Shown piece after piece: positions 18,056 through 26,064 of a stretch of 64,000 bases of DNA. The notes beneath the pieces were generated by a model. That model ran no database searches and was not told the origin of the DNA. It saw nothing but the letters and a program-made list of their open reading frames with translations. The stretch spans positions 1-64,000 of the forward strand of contig JAIXSM010000005.1 of NCBI GenBank assembly GCA_027484655.1. The letters run 5' to 3'. The DNA is from Hyphomicrobiales bacterium (GTDB lineage: Bacteria > Pseudomonadota > Alphaproteobacteria > Rhizobiales > Beijerinckiaceae). Position 1 is the first letter of the stretch. Each line of letters starts with the position of its first letter. The position numbers and the translations under genes were made by a program.

Positions 18056-18925
18056 TCAGCTCTCCTTCGCCGGTCGGGGCGCGTCGATGTTGTCGATGAG
18101 CCGCGTTGCGCCGATGCGGGCCGCCACCAGCAGCCGCAGGGCGCCATCGCCCGAAGGTTCCGCCGGGGCGAGCGTGGCTGCGTCGCGCAGTTCGAGATAA
18201 TCCAGCTGGAAGCCCGCGGCTTCGATCCGTGCGCGCCCGTCCGCCAGCGTGGGCTCGAACGCCTCGCCTGCGGCGATGGCGCGGGCGCACGCCTGCAACG
18301 TTGCGTGCAGCGTTGGGGCCGCAGCGCGCTCGGCGGCGCTGAGATACACATTGCGCGATGACATCGCCAGCCCGTCGGCCTCGCGCATGGTGGGCGCGCC
18401 GATGATCTCGACCGGCAGGTCGAGGTCGCGCGCCATGGCGCGGATCACGGCGAGCTGCTGAAAATCCTTCTGGCCGAAGATCGCTGCATCCGGCTGCGCC
18501 TGAATGAGCAGCTTGGCGACCACGGTCGCCACGCCCGCGAAGTGCGTGGGGCGGAACGCATCCTCCAGCCCGGCCTTCGCGGGTCCGTCCAGCGAGATCG
18601 TGGTGACGAAGCCCGGCGGATACATGATGTCCGGGGTGGGGGCGAACACGCCGTCGCAGCCCGCTGCCGCCAGCTTCTCCACGTCCGCCGCGAAGGTGCG
18701 GGGATACTTGGCGAAGTCCTCGTTGGGCGCGAACTGGGTCGGGTTCACGAAAATCGATGTGATGACCCGCTCCGCGCGCTCCCGCGCCAGCCGGACAAGC
18801 GAGATGTGGCCCGCATGAAGCGCGCCCATGGTCGGCACAAGGGCGACGCGTTCGCCCGCCGCCCGCCAGCGGGCGGTCGTGGCGCGAAGGTCTGCGACGG
18901 TGCGGACGATGATGGGTTCGCTCAT
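18056..18925 (-). CDS. panC: Pantothenate synthetase
   Basis: Condenses pantoate with beta-alanine using ATP. The nucleotide motif PTMGALHAGHISLV, the KDFQQLAVIRAMARDLDLPVEI block and SSRNVYLS are intact. Start MSEPIIVRTVADLR at 18925 gives 289 aa, the family length; the track ORF is extended by 41 unrelated codons. It forms a two-gene operon with panB, with no gap between stop and start. Confidence 0.97.
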   Translation of the reverse strand: MSEPIIVRTVADLRATTARWRAAGERVALVPTMGALHAGHISLVRLARERAERVITSIFVNPTQFAPNEDFAKYPRTFAADVEKLAAAGCDGVFAPTPDIMYPPGFVTTISLDGPAKAGLEDAFRPTHFAGVATVVAKLLIQAQPDAAIFGQKDFQQLAVIRAMARDLDLPVEIIGAPTMREADGLAMSSRNVYLSAAERAAAPTLHATLQACARAIAAGEAFEPTLADGRARIEAAGFQLDYLELRDAATLAPAEPSGDGALRLLVAARIGATRLIDNIDAPRPAKES

Positions 18926-18977
18926 TCTGCTGCGGATGTAGGGAGGAAGGGACGGATTTGGAACGCTGCCGTGCAGG

Positions 18978-19646
18978 TCAGTCGTTGAGCCGGAGCAGTT
19001 CGTCAAGGCCCCGGATGATTCTGGCGGGCGGCAGGTCGGCGTATTCATCGCTCTGGCCGGCGCGGTTCACCCACACCGTGCGGAAGCCGAACAAGCTCGC
19101 GCCGGCGATGTCCCACCGGTTCGAGGACTGGAACGACACTTGCGCCGGCGAAACGCCGAAGCGCTCTGTCGCCAGCGCATACACCTGCGGCGCGGTCTTG
19201 TAGATGCGCAGGGCGTCCACGGAGAGAACCGCGTCGAACAGGTCGCCGAAGCCCCCCGCGTCCACGGCCTGCGCCAGCATGTCCGGCGAGCCGTTGGAGA
19301 GGATCGCGAGCCTCGCGCCGTGCGCTTTCAAGGCCTCCAGCGCCCCGCGCGCGTCGGGGTAGGGCGCCAGCGCATCGTAGGCGGCGAGAAGTTTCTCGCG
19401 AAGGCCCGGCGCCAGCCCGCCAGTCGCAGCGGCGGCAAAGTCGAGCGCCTCCGCGGTCAGCGCCCGAAAATCCCGGTACGGCGCGCCGGCCAGCGAGCGC
19501 ACCCATGTGTATTCGAGTTGCTTCGTGCGCCACAGCTCGGACAGGCGCGCCGCCTGCGGCCCGGCCTCGGCGGCGTGGCGGGCGACAGCGGCGTGCACGT
19601 CAAACAACGTGCCGTAAGCGTCGAAAACGTAGACGGCGAAGGTCAT
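18978..19646 (-). CDS. Haloacid dehalogenase, type II (HAD superfamily)
   Basis: Predicted hydrolase of L-2-haloacids or a related small substrate. The nucleophile Asp is in VFDAYGTLFD, motif II Ser/Asn in AILSNGSPDML, the Lys motif in RIYKTAPQVY and the C-terminal motif in SSNRWDIAGA, which matches the type II haloacid dehalogenase pattern. Start MTFAVYVFDAY at 19646 gives 222 aa. It lies 52 bp upstream of panC in the same direction. No functional link to pantothenate is evident. Confidence 0.9.
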   Translation of the reverse strand: MTFAVYVFDAYGTLFDVHAAVARHAAEAGPQAARLSELWRTKQLEYTWVRSLAGAPYRDFRALTAEALDFAAAATGGLAPGLREKLLAAYDALAPYPDARGALEALKAHGARLAILSNGSPDMLAQAVDAGGFGDLFDAVLSVDALRIYKTAPQVYALATERFGVSPAQVSFQSSNRWDIAGASLFGFRTVWVNRAGQSDEYADLPPARIIRGLDELLRLND

Positions 19647-19728
19647 GGCGCCGCCCTCCCGGTGCCGGCATCGGCGCACATTTTCCCCGCCGGGAGGCTG
19701 GAGGGAACCCGGACTTTGGTCGCCGCGC

Positions 19729-21297
19729 TCATTCGGGTTTGGTCTCCGCCCTGCGCAGCGGCCGCAACCGGCCCGGGCGCACGCCCAGCGCCAGCAGCAG
19801 GCCCGCCAGCGCGGCGAGGTAGGCGACGCCGCCCAGCGTCGCGAGGGCCATCAGCGCCGCTTCGTTGGTGAACGATGGGAAGAGGCTCGCGGCGAGCCCC
19901 GCGATGGGCGCCCGGCCGAAGATCGCCAGCGCCGCCAGCGCAGCGCTCGCGACGGCGCTCGCCAGAATGGTCTTGCCCAGCAGGGCGTCAGGGCGCATGT
20001 CGCCCCGCCGCGCCGCCAGCGCGACGAGCAGCGCGACGTTGAGCCACGCGCCCACGGCGGTGGCGAGCGCAAGGCCGGGTGCGCCCAGCGGCTCGAACAG
20101 CACGATCTTCAGGGCGACGTTCACCGCGACCGCGCCCAGCGAGATGATCATCGGCGCAAAGGTGTCGCCGCGCGCCTGAAAGCTGGCCACCGCCGAGCGG
20201 ATGAGCACCACCGCCAGGAGGCCCGAGCCGTAGGCGGTGAGCACCGCCGCAGACTGCGCGGCGGCCTCCGCCGTGAAGGCGCCGCGCTGGAACACGCCCG
20301 CCATGATGAGGTCGGAGATCGTCAGAAACGCCACGAAGAACGGCGCCGACAGCGCGATGGTGAGCGCCATGGCGCGGTTCTGCGCGTCGTAGGCGCGCGC
20401 GTCCTCGCCTGCAGCGAAGCGCCGGCTCATTTCCGGCAGCAGCACCGTGCCGACCGCAATGCCGATGACGCCTACGGGCAACTGGTAGAGCCTGTCCGCG
20501 TAGTAGATCGATGACAGCCCGCCCGTGGGCAGCATCGAGCCGATGATGGTGTCGGCGAAGAGCGCGATCTGCACGCCCGCCGAGCCAATGACGGCGGGCA
20601 GGAACGCCGTGAAGAATTTCTTCACGTCGGCGCCGAACTCCGGCCGCGCAAACCACGCGAACACGCCCGCGCGCCGCGCCGCGACGATCATCAGCGCGAG
20701 TTCGAGCACGCCTGCGATGAGCACGCCTGTGGCGGCCGCCACGCCTGCATCGGGAAACAGAAACCACACGGCGAGACAGGCGATGATGGACAGGTTCAGC
20801 AGCACCGGCGCGAAGGCGGCCGCCGCGAAGCGCCCGTGAGCGTTGAGCGTGCCCGCGATGAGCGTGACCAGCGTCACGCAGAGCAAGTAAGGAAACGTGA
20901 CCCGCGTCATGAACAGCGCGTGGGCGAGCTTTTCGGGATCTCGCTCAAGGCCCGGCGCCAGCAGCGCCAGCAACTCGCGGGTGAAGACAAGCGCAAGCAG
21001 CAGCAGCACGACCTGCGAGCCAAGCAGCAGGGTGAAAAGCTGCGCGGAGAATTGCTTCGCCTTCTCCGGCCCCTGTTGCTCCAGCACGCGGGCATAGGCC
21101 GGCACGTAGGCGGCGTTGAACGCGCCTTCCCCGAAGATCGCCCGAAAGTGGTTGGGCAGCCGCAAGGCGATGGTGAACGCGTCTGCGAGCATTCCCGCGC
21201 CCAGCGTCGCGCCCATCACCACGTCGCGCGCGAAGCCCGTCGCCCGCGACAGCAGCGTGAAGCCGCCGACCGACGCGAGGCTGCGGGCGAGACTCAC
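19729..21297 (-). CDS. murJ: Lipid II flippase MurJ (MviN family)
   Basis: Moves lipid II across the inner membrane for peptidoglycan synthesis. It is 522 aa with about 14 helices. The N-terminus SLARSLASVGGFTLLSRATGFARDVVMGATLG and the central GLSSIYYADRLYQLPVGVIGIAVGTVLLPEMSR are signature segments. The GTG start at 21297 overlaps the TGA of the upstream glycosyltransferase (GTGA), so translation is coupled. The track ORF runs much further upstream in an unrelated frame. Confidence 0.95.
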   Translation of the reverse strand: MSLARSLASVGGFTLLSRATGFARDVVMGATLGAGMLADAFTIALRLPNHFRAIFGEGAFNAAYVPAYARVLEQQGPEKAKQFSAQLFTLLLGSQVVLLLLALVFTRELLALLAPGLERDPEKLAHALFMTRVTFPYLLCVTLVTLIAGTLNAHGRFAAAAFAPVLLNLSIIACLAVWFLFPDAGVAAATGVLIAGVLELALMIVAARRAGVFAWFARPEFGADVKKFFTAFLPAVIGSAGVQIALFADTIIGSMLPTGGLSSIYYADRLYQLPVGVIGIAVGTVLLPEMSRRFAAGEDARAYDAQNRAMALTIALSAPFFVAFLTISDLIMAGVFQRGAFTAEAAAQSAAVLTAYGSGLLAVVLIRSAVASFQARGDTFAPMIISLGAVAVNVALKIVLFEPLGAPGLALATAVGAWLNVALLVALAARRGDMRPDALLGKTILASAVASAALAALAIFGRAPIAGLAASLFPSFTNEAALMALATLGGVAYLAALAGLLLALGVRPGRLRPLRRAETKPE

Positions 21298-22331
21298 AGA
21301 CGCTCGCCCTGCGCCAGCGGCGGGGGCAACGGCGAGGCGGTCTCCTCCATGCCCACGCGCTCGCCCACCAGATACAGCGGCCGGCGCTTCACCTCCGCGA
21401 AGATGCGGCCAATGTACTCGCCCAGAATGCCAAGCGACATGAGCTGCACGCCCGCGAAGAACATGATCGACACGATCAGCGAGGCGTAGCCCGGCACGTC
21501 CGCGCCATGGGCCATGGTGCGAAAGATGAAGAACACCGCGGTGGCCAGCGCGAAGATCGAAATGATAGTGCCCACGTACGTCCACACCTTCAGCGGCAGG
21601 GTGGAGAACGACATCAGCCCATCAAGCGCGAAGCGGGTGAGCTTGCGATAACTGAACTTGGATGTGCCAAACGCGCGCTCGGCCACCTCGAAGGGCACGC
21701 CGATGGAGCGGAACCCGATCCATGCGTAGAGCCCCTTCGAGAAGCGCGCGCGCTCCGGCATGGCGCGCAGGGCGTCCACGGCCTTGCGATCCAGCAGGCG
21801 GAAATCGCCGGCGCCGGGCGGCAGGCTTGTTTCGCCAAAACTCTCGAACAGCCGGTAAAAGCGCATGGTGAGCGCCCGGCGCATGGGCGAGTCGCCGGTG
21901 CGATCCACCCGCTGGCCGTAGACGTTCTGGTAGCCCTCGCGCCAGCGGGCCATGAACGTCTCGATCATGTGCGGGGGATGCTGCAGATCGGCGTCCATGA
22001 TGACCACCGCGTCGCCGCGCGCGTGGTCGAGGCCAGCGGCGATGGCGATCTCCTTGCCGAAGTTGCGGCTGAACGACACCGTGCGCAGGCGCGGGTCGGC
22101 GTCATTGGCGCGGCGCAGCGCCTCAAGCGTGCCGTCGCTGGAGCCGTCGTCTACAAAAACCACCTCGAAGGAGGCGGCGCAGCGCTCCAGCACCGGGGTC
22201 AGCGTCTCCACCAGCAGCGCCAGATTGTCCGCCTCGTTGAACATCGGGATGACGACCGACAGCTCGGGGCGCTCGCTTGCGGCGGAGGCGGCGAGGGCGG
22301 CGGCGCGGGGGTCGTCCAGCGTATGGCTCAT
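21294..22331 (-). CDS. Family 2 glycosyltransferase with two C-terminal helices (GtrB/DPM-like)
   Basis: Transfers a sugar, probably to undecaprenyl phosphate, on the cytoplasmic face of the membrane. The GT2 fold starts at ELSVVIPMFNEADNLALLVE, with VVFVDDGSSDGT and the metal site VIMDADLQHPP. Two hydrophobic helices near residues 235-310 (VWTYVGTIISIFALATAVFFIF and ASLIVSIMFFAGVQLMSLGILGEYIGR) match GtrB. I start at 22331 (MSHTLDDP). It overlaps murJ downstream and is divergent from the ChbG-like gene. Confidence 0.9.
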   Translation of the reverse strand: MSHTLDDPRAAALAASAASERPELSVVIPMFNEADNLALLVETLTPVLERCAASFEVVFVDDGSSDGTLEALRRANDADPRLRTVSFSRNFGKEIAIAAGLDHARGDAVVIMDADLQHPPHMIETFMARWREGYQNVYGQRVDRTGDSPMRRALTMRFYRLFESFGETSLPPGAGDFRLLDRKAVDALRAMPERARFSKGLYAWIGFRSIGVPFEVAERAFGTSKFSYRKLTRFALDGLMSFSTLPLKVWTYVGTIISIFALATAVFFIFRTMAHGADVPGYASLIVSIMFFAGVQLMSLGILGEYIGRIFAEVKRRPLYLVGERVGMEETASPLPPPLAQGERL

Positions 22332-22479
22332 GCGGGTCTTTCGTTCGCCGGGTCCGGTTCCGTCGCGGCCCGTCCGGCAGACGTATGCCGAACGCGCCGC
22401 CGGTTGCAAGCAGGCGCTCCGGGCGACCAGCCGGCGCGGCCTGTGGTAAAAGGGCGCCAGCCAACCTTGGGAAACGCAC

Positions 22480-23325
22480 GTGCTCAGCTCCCGCATCATT
22501 CTTTGCGCCGATGATTATGGCCTTTCGCCGGCGGTGAGCGCCGGCATTCTGGAAGCGCTGGAGGCCGGGCGCCTCAGCGCGACAGGCGCCATGACCAACC
22601 GTCCGGACTGGCGGCGCGCCGCGCGTGATCTTGCGCCGCTGGAAGGGCGCGCCAGCTTTGGCGTGCATCTCAACCTGACGGCGGGCGCCCCGCTTGGCGC
22701 GGCGCCGAACCTCGCGCCCCATGGAAGCCTGCCGCCGCTCGCCACCTATCTGCGCGGGCGGCTGTCCCGCGAGGCGATTGCGGAGACCGCGGCCGAGATC
22801 GCCCGCCAGTTCGACTCGTTCGAGGACGCCATGGGCCGCGCGCCGGATTTCATCGACGGCCATCAGCATGTGCATGTGCTGGAGCCCGTGCGTACTTTCG
22901 TCATTGAGGAGGCGGCGCGGCGCGGCTGGGCTGGGCGCGTGTGGTTTCGCAACAGCGCCGACCGGCCGGATCGCATTCTGCGCCGTCGTGTGGAAACGCC
23001 GAAAGCGCTTGGGCTCGCATGGTTCGCCCGCGGCTTCGCGCGCGATGCGACCGCCGCGGGGTTTTCCACGAATGAGGGATTTTCAGGCTTCTCGGCGTTC
23101 GACGCTGGCCGCGACTACGGCGCCGATTTCGAGCGCTATCTTGTCGCGCCCGGCGCGCGCCATCTCATCATGTGCCATCCGGGGCATGTGGACGATGAAC
23201 TGGCGAGCGTCGATCCGGTCACCACGTCGCGCGAGAACGAGTTGGCGTTCCTGCTCTCGTCCCGTTTCGAGGACGCGATGGGGCGCGCGGGCGCCATCCT
23301 GTCGGCGGGGCCTGTGGTCGCATGA
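22480..23325 (+). CDS. ChbG/YdjC family carbohydrate deacetylase
   Basis: Predicted metal-dependent deacetylase of acetylated sugars. The DD metal motif is in LCADDYGLSPAVSAGI and the HxxH motif in FIDGHQHVHVLEP; GVHLNLTAG and the late CHPGHVD block are also family features. The start is GTG at 22480. Members next to polyprenyl-phosphate glycosyltransferases often form part of the same glycan-modification pathway, and here the GT2 gene is directly divergent (148 bp apart). The substrate is unknown. Confidence 0.9.
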   Translation: MLSSRIILCADDYGLSPAVSAGILEALEAGRLSATGAMTNRPDWRRAARDLAPLEGRASFGVHLNLTAGAPLGAAPNLAPHGSLPPLATYLRGRLSREAIAETAAEIARQFDSFEDAMGRAPDFIDGHQHVHVLEPVRTFVIEEAARRGWAGRVWFRNSADRPDRILRRRVETPKALGLAWFARGFARDATAAGFSTNEGFSGFSAFDAGRDYGADFERYLVAPGARHLIMCHPGHVDDELASVDPVTTSRENELAFLLSSRFEDAMGRAGAILSAGPVVA

Positions 23326-23682
23326 CGCTTTGAAGTTTGCGGCGGCAAGCTTGATCTATACTTTAAATTAACTCTGTTCCGCGATTTTCGTCGTCAAGTG
23401 AAATTGCGTTTCAGGGGTTTTCAATGTTGGTTTTTCGATTGACGTTCGCTGCGCCCGCATGCGCCCCGAACGATGTCACCAACGTCAAGCGCCACGTCAC
23501 GGCTCATGACGTTTTCCGCGTGCGATGTCCCGAAATCGGGACGATGCTGACGCCCGCCGTCAAGCGCCTGTTCTAGACTCGCTCCATCCTGCTAGCGCTA
23601 TCCAGATACACTCCGTCCCATTTGTGCGATGCGGGGAACGACTTTTCACGCCTGCTATTGGCTTTTTTCAAGAGGCTTTTCC
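23326..23682. other. Intergenic region upstream of the outer-membrane protein gene
   Basis: This 357-bp stretch is non-coding. It contains an AT-rich part (ACTTTAAATTAACTC near 23360), a perfect hairpin GTCCCGAAATCGGGAC near 23527 and several GACGTT/AACGTC half-sites (23450-23560). This looks like a regulated promoter region for the porin-like gene, but I cannot fix a promoter. Confidence 0.4.
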
Positions 23683-24618
23683 ATGAAGCGACTCCTTGCG
23701 GCGGCTCTCGCCTCCCTCAGTTTTCAATCAGCCTGGGCTGCGGATTACCGACTGCCCTACATGCCGCCCCCGCTGGAGTCGGTCGCCCCCATCGTCCCGC
23801 CTGCAGACAAGCGCGCGTTCGACTGGAGTCGCTGCTATGCAGGCTTGCAGGCGGGCATGAAGATCGTAGACAACCAGATGAAGTTCGGCCGGACCGAATG
23901 GTACGTCGCTGAGCAGATCAAGACCACCAGCGACACTCTTCCGGGCCCTGTGATCGGCGGTCAGGCGGGCTGTAATTATGTGTTCGGCGGCGGCTTTCTC
24001 GCGGGCTTCGAGTTTGAGGGCCTCTGGGGGCCGAAGAAGCAGATCGATTGTGCCGCCCAGCTTGATCCCGTCGCGCAGTGCATTGAGTTGCACAAGCGCA
24101 TTGAAGGCTTCGCGAGCTTGCGCCTGGGCTATGTGGTCGACAACTCCTTCCTGTGCGATTGCCTCAATGGTTTGATGCTCTATGGGCGACTGGGCGTCGG
24201 CTACACGCAAACGGACGTGAATATGAACGTCAACACTGTGTCGTACTGGCATGTTCCTAACACCGCGACAGGTGCGCCGACAGGTTCGACGGTCCCTCAA
24301 TACGCGCAGGACTACAATCTTGCCGGCTCTGCCGGAATGTTCGGCCCGCTGATCGGCTTCGGTTTCGAGCGCGCTATCGGCCATAACTGGACGGCCCGTG
24401 TGGACCTTTCGGCCATGGCGCTTATGAGGAAAGACCCCAACCTCCGCGTCACGGATGGCAGGTTTTACGGCGCGACTGATAGATCGCGCCAGGCCGGCGG
24501 AGATCTGCCGAAAGACGCCACCGGACTCGACCGCAACCCAAGGATCGGTGAAATCCTTCCGGCCAAGATGCAGGAGGTCGAAACGCGGCTGACGTTCGGT
24601 GTGAACCGCCTGTTCTGA
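23683..24618 (+). CDS. Outer-membrane beta-barrel protein, porin family
   Basis: Predicted surface beta-barrel of 311 aa. Signal peptide MKRLLAAALASLSFQSAWA precedes ADYRLPYMPP. The mature part has alternating patterns (CYAGLQAGMKI, GCNYVFGGGFLAGFEFEG, ASLRLGYVVDN, LMLYGRLGVGYT) and ends in Phe (RLTFGVNRLF), as barrel proteins do. It resembles the Omp25/Omp31-like barrels of Hyphomicrobiales. It is unusual in having six cysteines in the mature part, suggesting disulfides in loops. Upstream starts in the track are rejected because they break the signal peptide. Confidence 0.8.
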   Translation: MKRLLAAALASLSFQSAWAADYRLPYMPPPLESVAPIVPPADKRAFDWSRCYAGLQAGMKIVDNQMKFGRTEWYVAEQIKTTSDTLPGPVIGGQAGCNYVFGGGFLAGFEFEGLWGPKKQIDCAAQLDPVAQCIELHKRIEGFASLRLGYVVDNSFLCDCLNGLMLYGRLGVGYTQTDVNMNVNTVSYWHVPNTATGAPTGSTVPQYAQDYNLAGSAGMFGPLIGFGFERAIGHNWTARVDLSAMALMRKDPNLRVTDGRFYGATDRSRQAGGDLPKDATGLDRNPRIGEILPAKMQEVETRLTFGVNRLF

Positions 24619-24642
24619 GCCGCGCGCTTTCTGCAAAATAAA

Positions 24643-24677
24643 ACGCGGGCCGCTTGCGCAGCCCGCGTCGATTTTTT
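24643..24677. terminator. Terminator between outer-membrane protein gene and sodB
   Basis: Stem ACGCGGGC/GCCCGCGT with a 10-nt loop is followed by CGATTTTTTT on the plus strand, and there is an A-rich stretch upstream for the minus strand. It serves convergent genes. Confidence 0.85.
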
Positions 24678-24690
24678 TCAAGACAGGTTC

Positions 24691-25290
24691 TTACTTGGTC
24701 GCGGCGGCGTACATCTGCGCCACGTAGTCCCAGTTCACCATGTTCTCGATGAACGCCTTCACGTAGTCGGGACGGCGGTTGCGATAATCGATGTAGTACG
24801 AGTGCTCCCACACGTCGCAACCCAGGATCGGCGTGGCGCCGTGCACCAGCGGGCTTTCGCCGTTGGCGCTCTTCGAGACGATCACCTTGCCGTTCTGCAC
24901 GGCAAGCCAGCACCAGCCGGAGCCGAACTGCGTGACGCCGGCCTGGATGAAATCTTCCTTCATCTTGGCGACCGAACCGCAGCCGTCGATGATGGCCTTC
25001 TCCAGCTCGCCGGGAATGGCGCCGCCGCCGTTGGGCTTCATCCAGTTCCAGAAGTGCAGGTGGTTATAGTGCTGGCCGGCGTTGTTGAAGAGGCCGGCGT
25101 TCTTGCCGAACGAGCCCTTCACGATGTCTTCCAGCGACTTGCCTTCCCACTCCGTGCCCTTGAGCAGGTTGTTGCCGTTGGTCACATAGGCGAGGTGATG
25201 CTTGTCGTGGTGATACTCCAGCGTCTCCTTCGACATGTAGGGCTGCAGGGCGTCGTAGGCGTAGGGAAGATCGGGAAGCGTGAAGGACAT
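24691..25290 (-). CDS. sodB: Superoxide dismutase (Fe/Mn family, Fe-type)
   Basis: Converts superoxide to hydrogen peroxide and oxygen. Metal ligands are seen in EYHHDKHHLAYV, QHYNHLHFWNWM and DVWEHSYYIDYRNRRPDY. The FNNAGQHYNH and GSGWCWL segments and the 199-aa length fit FeSOD. It is a single-gene unit with a terminator. The intergenic DNA upstream (25291-25517) is shared with the divergent membrane-protein gene. Confidence 0.95.
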   Translation of the reverse strand: MSFTLPDLPYAYDALQPYMSKETLEYHHDKHHLAYVTNGNNLLKGTEWEGKSLEDIVKGSFGKNAGLFNNAGQHYNHLHFWNWMKPNGGGAIPGELEKAIIDGCGSVAKMKEDFIQAGVTQFGSGWCWLAVQNGKVIVSKSANGESPLVHGATPILGCDVWEHSYYIDYRNRRPDYVKAFIENMVNWDYVAQMYAAATK

Positions 25291-25517
25291 CTTGGCGCCT
25301 TTCGTTATGACGACGAACCGTTTGTGACGACGACGTGACCCGCCGCTGGCGGCTCCCAGGTCCGGCCAGCCCGGCGGCGTCGGTACCAGAGGGCATACTT
25401 TCGATCAGGTCCCGAATCAATCCTGCGCGCCGGCGGCTCCGCGGTCCCGGCTTTGCCTTTCTCGGCCCGGAGGCTTACCTTGCCCCCAGCGGGGCCAAGC
25501 GAGGAGCAGCGGCCGGG

Positions 25518-26057
25518 ATGAAGTGGCTTGTCGTCGTGGCGGGGATCGGTCTGGTCGCCTGGGGCGGGTATCTCCATTGGACCGGATGGCTGATCGTGCA
25601 GGTTGAGCGCGGCTGGAGCAGCGTCATCGCGGGCGCCGTGTTCCTGAGCGCCGGCATGGTGATGTTCGCGGCGGCGGCTCTCATGAGCCGCCTTGACCGT
25701 ATTGCCCGCTCCTTGAGCCAGTCCGGATCCGGCGGCCCTCCCCAGCAGGCGCCTGCGCCCGTGAAGCCGCCTGCGCCCGCAAAGCCGCCCGAGCCTGCAA
25801 AGCCGCCCGAGCCCAAGCCCTCAAAAGACCGGCCGCTGCGCGAGGCGCCTTCGCTCTTTCCCCGTGGTCCAGCGTTCGGCGAGCCGCCACCGCGCCCGCA
25901 AAACCCCTCCCGCGTCACGCGGCGCTACGAATCGCAGGGCGTGCAGTACACGCTCTATGAGGATGGATCGATCGACGCGGAAGCGGACGGCTCGCGCCAT
26001 CACTTCGCGTCGATTACCGAGTTGCGCGCCCATCTCGACCGAAACCGAAGGGGCTGA
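25518..26057 (+). CDS. Conserved membrane protein of unknown function, Pro-rich linker
   Basis: A 179-aa protein with two N-terminal membrane helices (MKWLVVVAGIGLVAWGGYLHW and VIAGAVFLSAGMVMFAAAALM). These are followed by a Pro-rich repeat (PAPAKPPEPAKPPEPKP) and a short C-terminal domain (YESQGVQYTLYEDGSIDAEADG) that looks like a small beta-fold. Start MKWLVVV at 25518 follows GGAGCAGCGGCC. It is convergent with oligopeptidase B, only 7 bp away. I do not recognise a function. Confidence 0.7.
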   Translation: MKWLVVVAGIGLVAWGGYLHWTGWLIVQVERGWSSVIAGAVFLSAGMVMFAAAALMSRLDRIARSLSQSGSGGPPQQAPAPVKPPAPAKPPEPAKPPEPKPSKDRPLREAPSLFPRGPAFGEPPPRPQNPSRVTRRYESQGVQYTLYEDGSIDAEADGSRHHFASITELRAHLDRNRRG

Positions 26058-26064
26058 GGCCGGA

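Noticed and set aside
21298-21585. Longer murJ reading
   Set aside because: The extra 96 codons lie inside the glycosyltransferase gene in another frame; the GTGA overlap supports GTG 21297.
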